Below, one piece after another: positions 63,081 through 64,000 of a stretch of DNA of 64,000 bases. The notes below the pieces were generated by a model that worked only from the letters and a program-made list of their open reading frames with translations, was not told the DNA's origin and made no database searches. The stretch covers positions 1-64,000 of the forward strand of contig NZ_BCWI01000003.1 in the NCBI RefSeq assembly GCF_001592125.1, read 5' to 3'. The DNA comes from Microbacterium hominis NBRC 15708 (GTDB taxonomy: Bacteria; Actinomycetota; Actinomycetes; Actinomycetales; Microbacteriaceae). Numbering within the stretch: the first letter of the stretch is position 1; each line of letters begins with the position of its first letter. Made by a program: the position numbers and the translations under genes.

Positions 63081-64000
63081 GCGCCGCGAAGCGTCCTCCG
63101 GCACCGCCGCCCGCGCTGCCCGGGTTCACCTACGTCGACGTGCTCGGCTCCGGCGGCTTCGCCGACGTCTACCTCTACGAGCAGCACCTGCCGCGCCGCC
63201 GGGTCGCGGTGAAGGTCATGCTCCCCGACCGCATGGCGTCGGGATCGGCGGAGCAGTTCACCGCCGAGGCGAACGTCATGGCGCTGCTGTCGACGCATCC
63301 CGCGATCGTCACCATCTACCAGGCGGGCGTCTCGGACGACGGGCGTCCGTACCTCGTGATGGAGTACTGCTCGCGCCCCAATCTGCAGGTGCGCTCGCGG
63401 GCCGCGGCCTTCTCGGTCGCCGAGGCGCTGCGGGTCGGCGTGCAGGTCGCCGCCGCCGTCGAGACCGCGCATCGCGCCGGCATCCTGCACCGCGACATCA
63501 AGCCGGCGAACATCCTCGTCACCGAGTACAACCGTCCGGCCCTCACCGATTTCGGCATCGCGACGACCGCCGAGTCGGAGGAGTCGTCGGCGGGGATGTC
63601 GATCCCGTGGTCGCCGCCCGAGTCGTTCAGCGACGTGCCCGGCTCGGGCGTCGCCACCGACGTCTACGCCCTGGGCGCCACCGTCTACACGCTGCTGGCC
63701 GGTCGCTCGCCGTTCGAGCAGCCGGGCGGCCGCAACGGCGGCGCCGATCTCATCCAGCGCATCGAGTCCCAGCCGGTGCCGCGTCTGGAGCGCGCCGACG
63801 CCCCGCCGTCGCTCCAGGCCGTGCTCGAACGCGCGATGGCCAAGCGCCCCGGCGACCGCTACGACTCGGCGATCGCGTTCGCGCGGGCCCTCCAGCGCGT
63901 GCAGATCGAGCTCGCCCACTCGGTGACCCCGATCGACATCCTCGACGACGCCCCCGAGGACGCCGCCGAGGACGACGTCGACGGCGAGCTCACCCGCGTC
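63077..64000 (+). CDS. Ser/Thr protein kinase (3' end outside window)
   Basis: The first 308 residues of a Hanks-type kinase. Glycine loop LGSGGFADVYLYEQ, VAVKVM (ATP Lys), catalytic loop LHRDIKPANIL, DFGIATT, a P+1 region SIPWSPPESF, and VYALGATVYTLLAGRSPFEQ. The last visible residues are acidic (DDAPEDAAEDDVDGE), marking the start of a juxtamembrane linker. GTG at 63077 overlaps the FHA gene stop (GTGA). It runs off the window without a stop. It is the probable signalling output of the PFNA-like operon. Confidence 0.95.
   Translation, partial: MSAAKRPPAPPPALPGFTYVDVLGSGGFADVYLYEQHLPRRRVAVKVMLPDRMASGSAEQFTAEANVMALLSTHPAIVTIYQAGVSDDGRPYLVMEYCSRPNLQVRSRAAAFSVAEALRVGVQVAAAVETAHRAGILHRDIKPANILVTEYNRPALTDFGIATTAESEESSAGMSIPWSPPESFSDVPGSGVATDVYALGATVYTLLAGRSPFEQPGGRNGGADLIQRIESQPVPRLERADAPPSLQAVLERAMAKRPGDRYDSAIAFARALQRVQIELAHSVTPIDILDDAPEDAAEDDVDGELTRV

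Overview
The window is a piece of a high-GC actinobacterial chromosome, most likely Microbacterium or a close relative in the Microbacteriaceae. The reasons are the strongly G/C-ending codons, the DUF3073 and DUF3516 genes, the ECF/siderophore-reductase cluster, the very frequent heptamer GGATGCC/GGCATCC, and many start codons sitting exactly 6 nt behind a TANNNT -10 box (leaderless genes). I saw no rRNA, tRNA, CRISPR array or intact insertion sequence.

Layout. 1-7.2 kb: MFS transporter, DUF3073, universal stress protein, a PadR/DUF4097 pair facing a TipA-like MerR regulator, a 53-residue membrane protein, a Rho-N-like protein with topoisomerase IB, and a CrcB/Fluc pair. 7.5-16 kb: RND permease, lipoprotein, DUF998 protein, a DEAD-box helicase with a repeat-expanded N-terminus, and a radical SAM protein under a probable LexA box. 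16-31.6 kb: M15 peptidase, acyl-CoA dehydrogenase, a T5orf172 protein, an iron-type ECF transporter cluster (S2, EcfAA, EcfT, siderophore-interacting reductase, S1) with a DtxR-like box, pirin/GNAT, a GH3 lipoprotein, a DUF3516 helicase and RecQ. 31.6-33 kb: CotH-kinase lipoprotein.

33.0-37.9 kb is a lower-GC accessory island. It holds a broken plasmid/ICE helicase, an ApeA-like candidate anti-phage HEPN protein, a secreted orphan, DUF4913-like and HNH-like genes, and the C-terminal remnant of a TraG/TraD-type coupling protein. The island lies between two near-identical direct copies of a palindromic element, 4816 bp apart. 38-48.4 kb: a double TetR regulator facing an MFS/GH3 sugar operon, acyl-CoA oxidase, Tag glycosylase and a UvrA paralogue.

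48.5-64 kb is one long translationally coupled operon: giant Ig/FN3 surface protein, MoxR ATPase, DUF58, transglutaminase-like membrane protein, RDD-FHA, PP2C phosphatase, FHA protein and a Ser/Thr kinase cut by the window end. Its content matches what is called the PFNA cluster in Bifidobacterium. The transglutaminase carries Asp where the catalytic Cys should be.

The most unusual signal is a scattered set of about 70-82 bp palindromic elements, most built as motif-motif-spacer-motif'-motif'. They fall into several sequence families that share length and design. They sit between genes and also in frame inside inter-domain linkers of three proteins, and two copies bracket the island.
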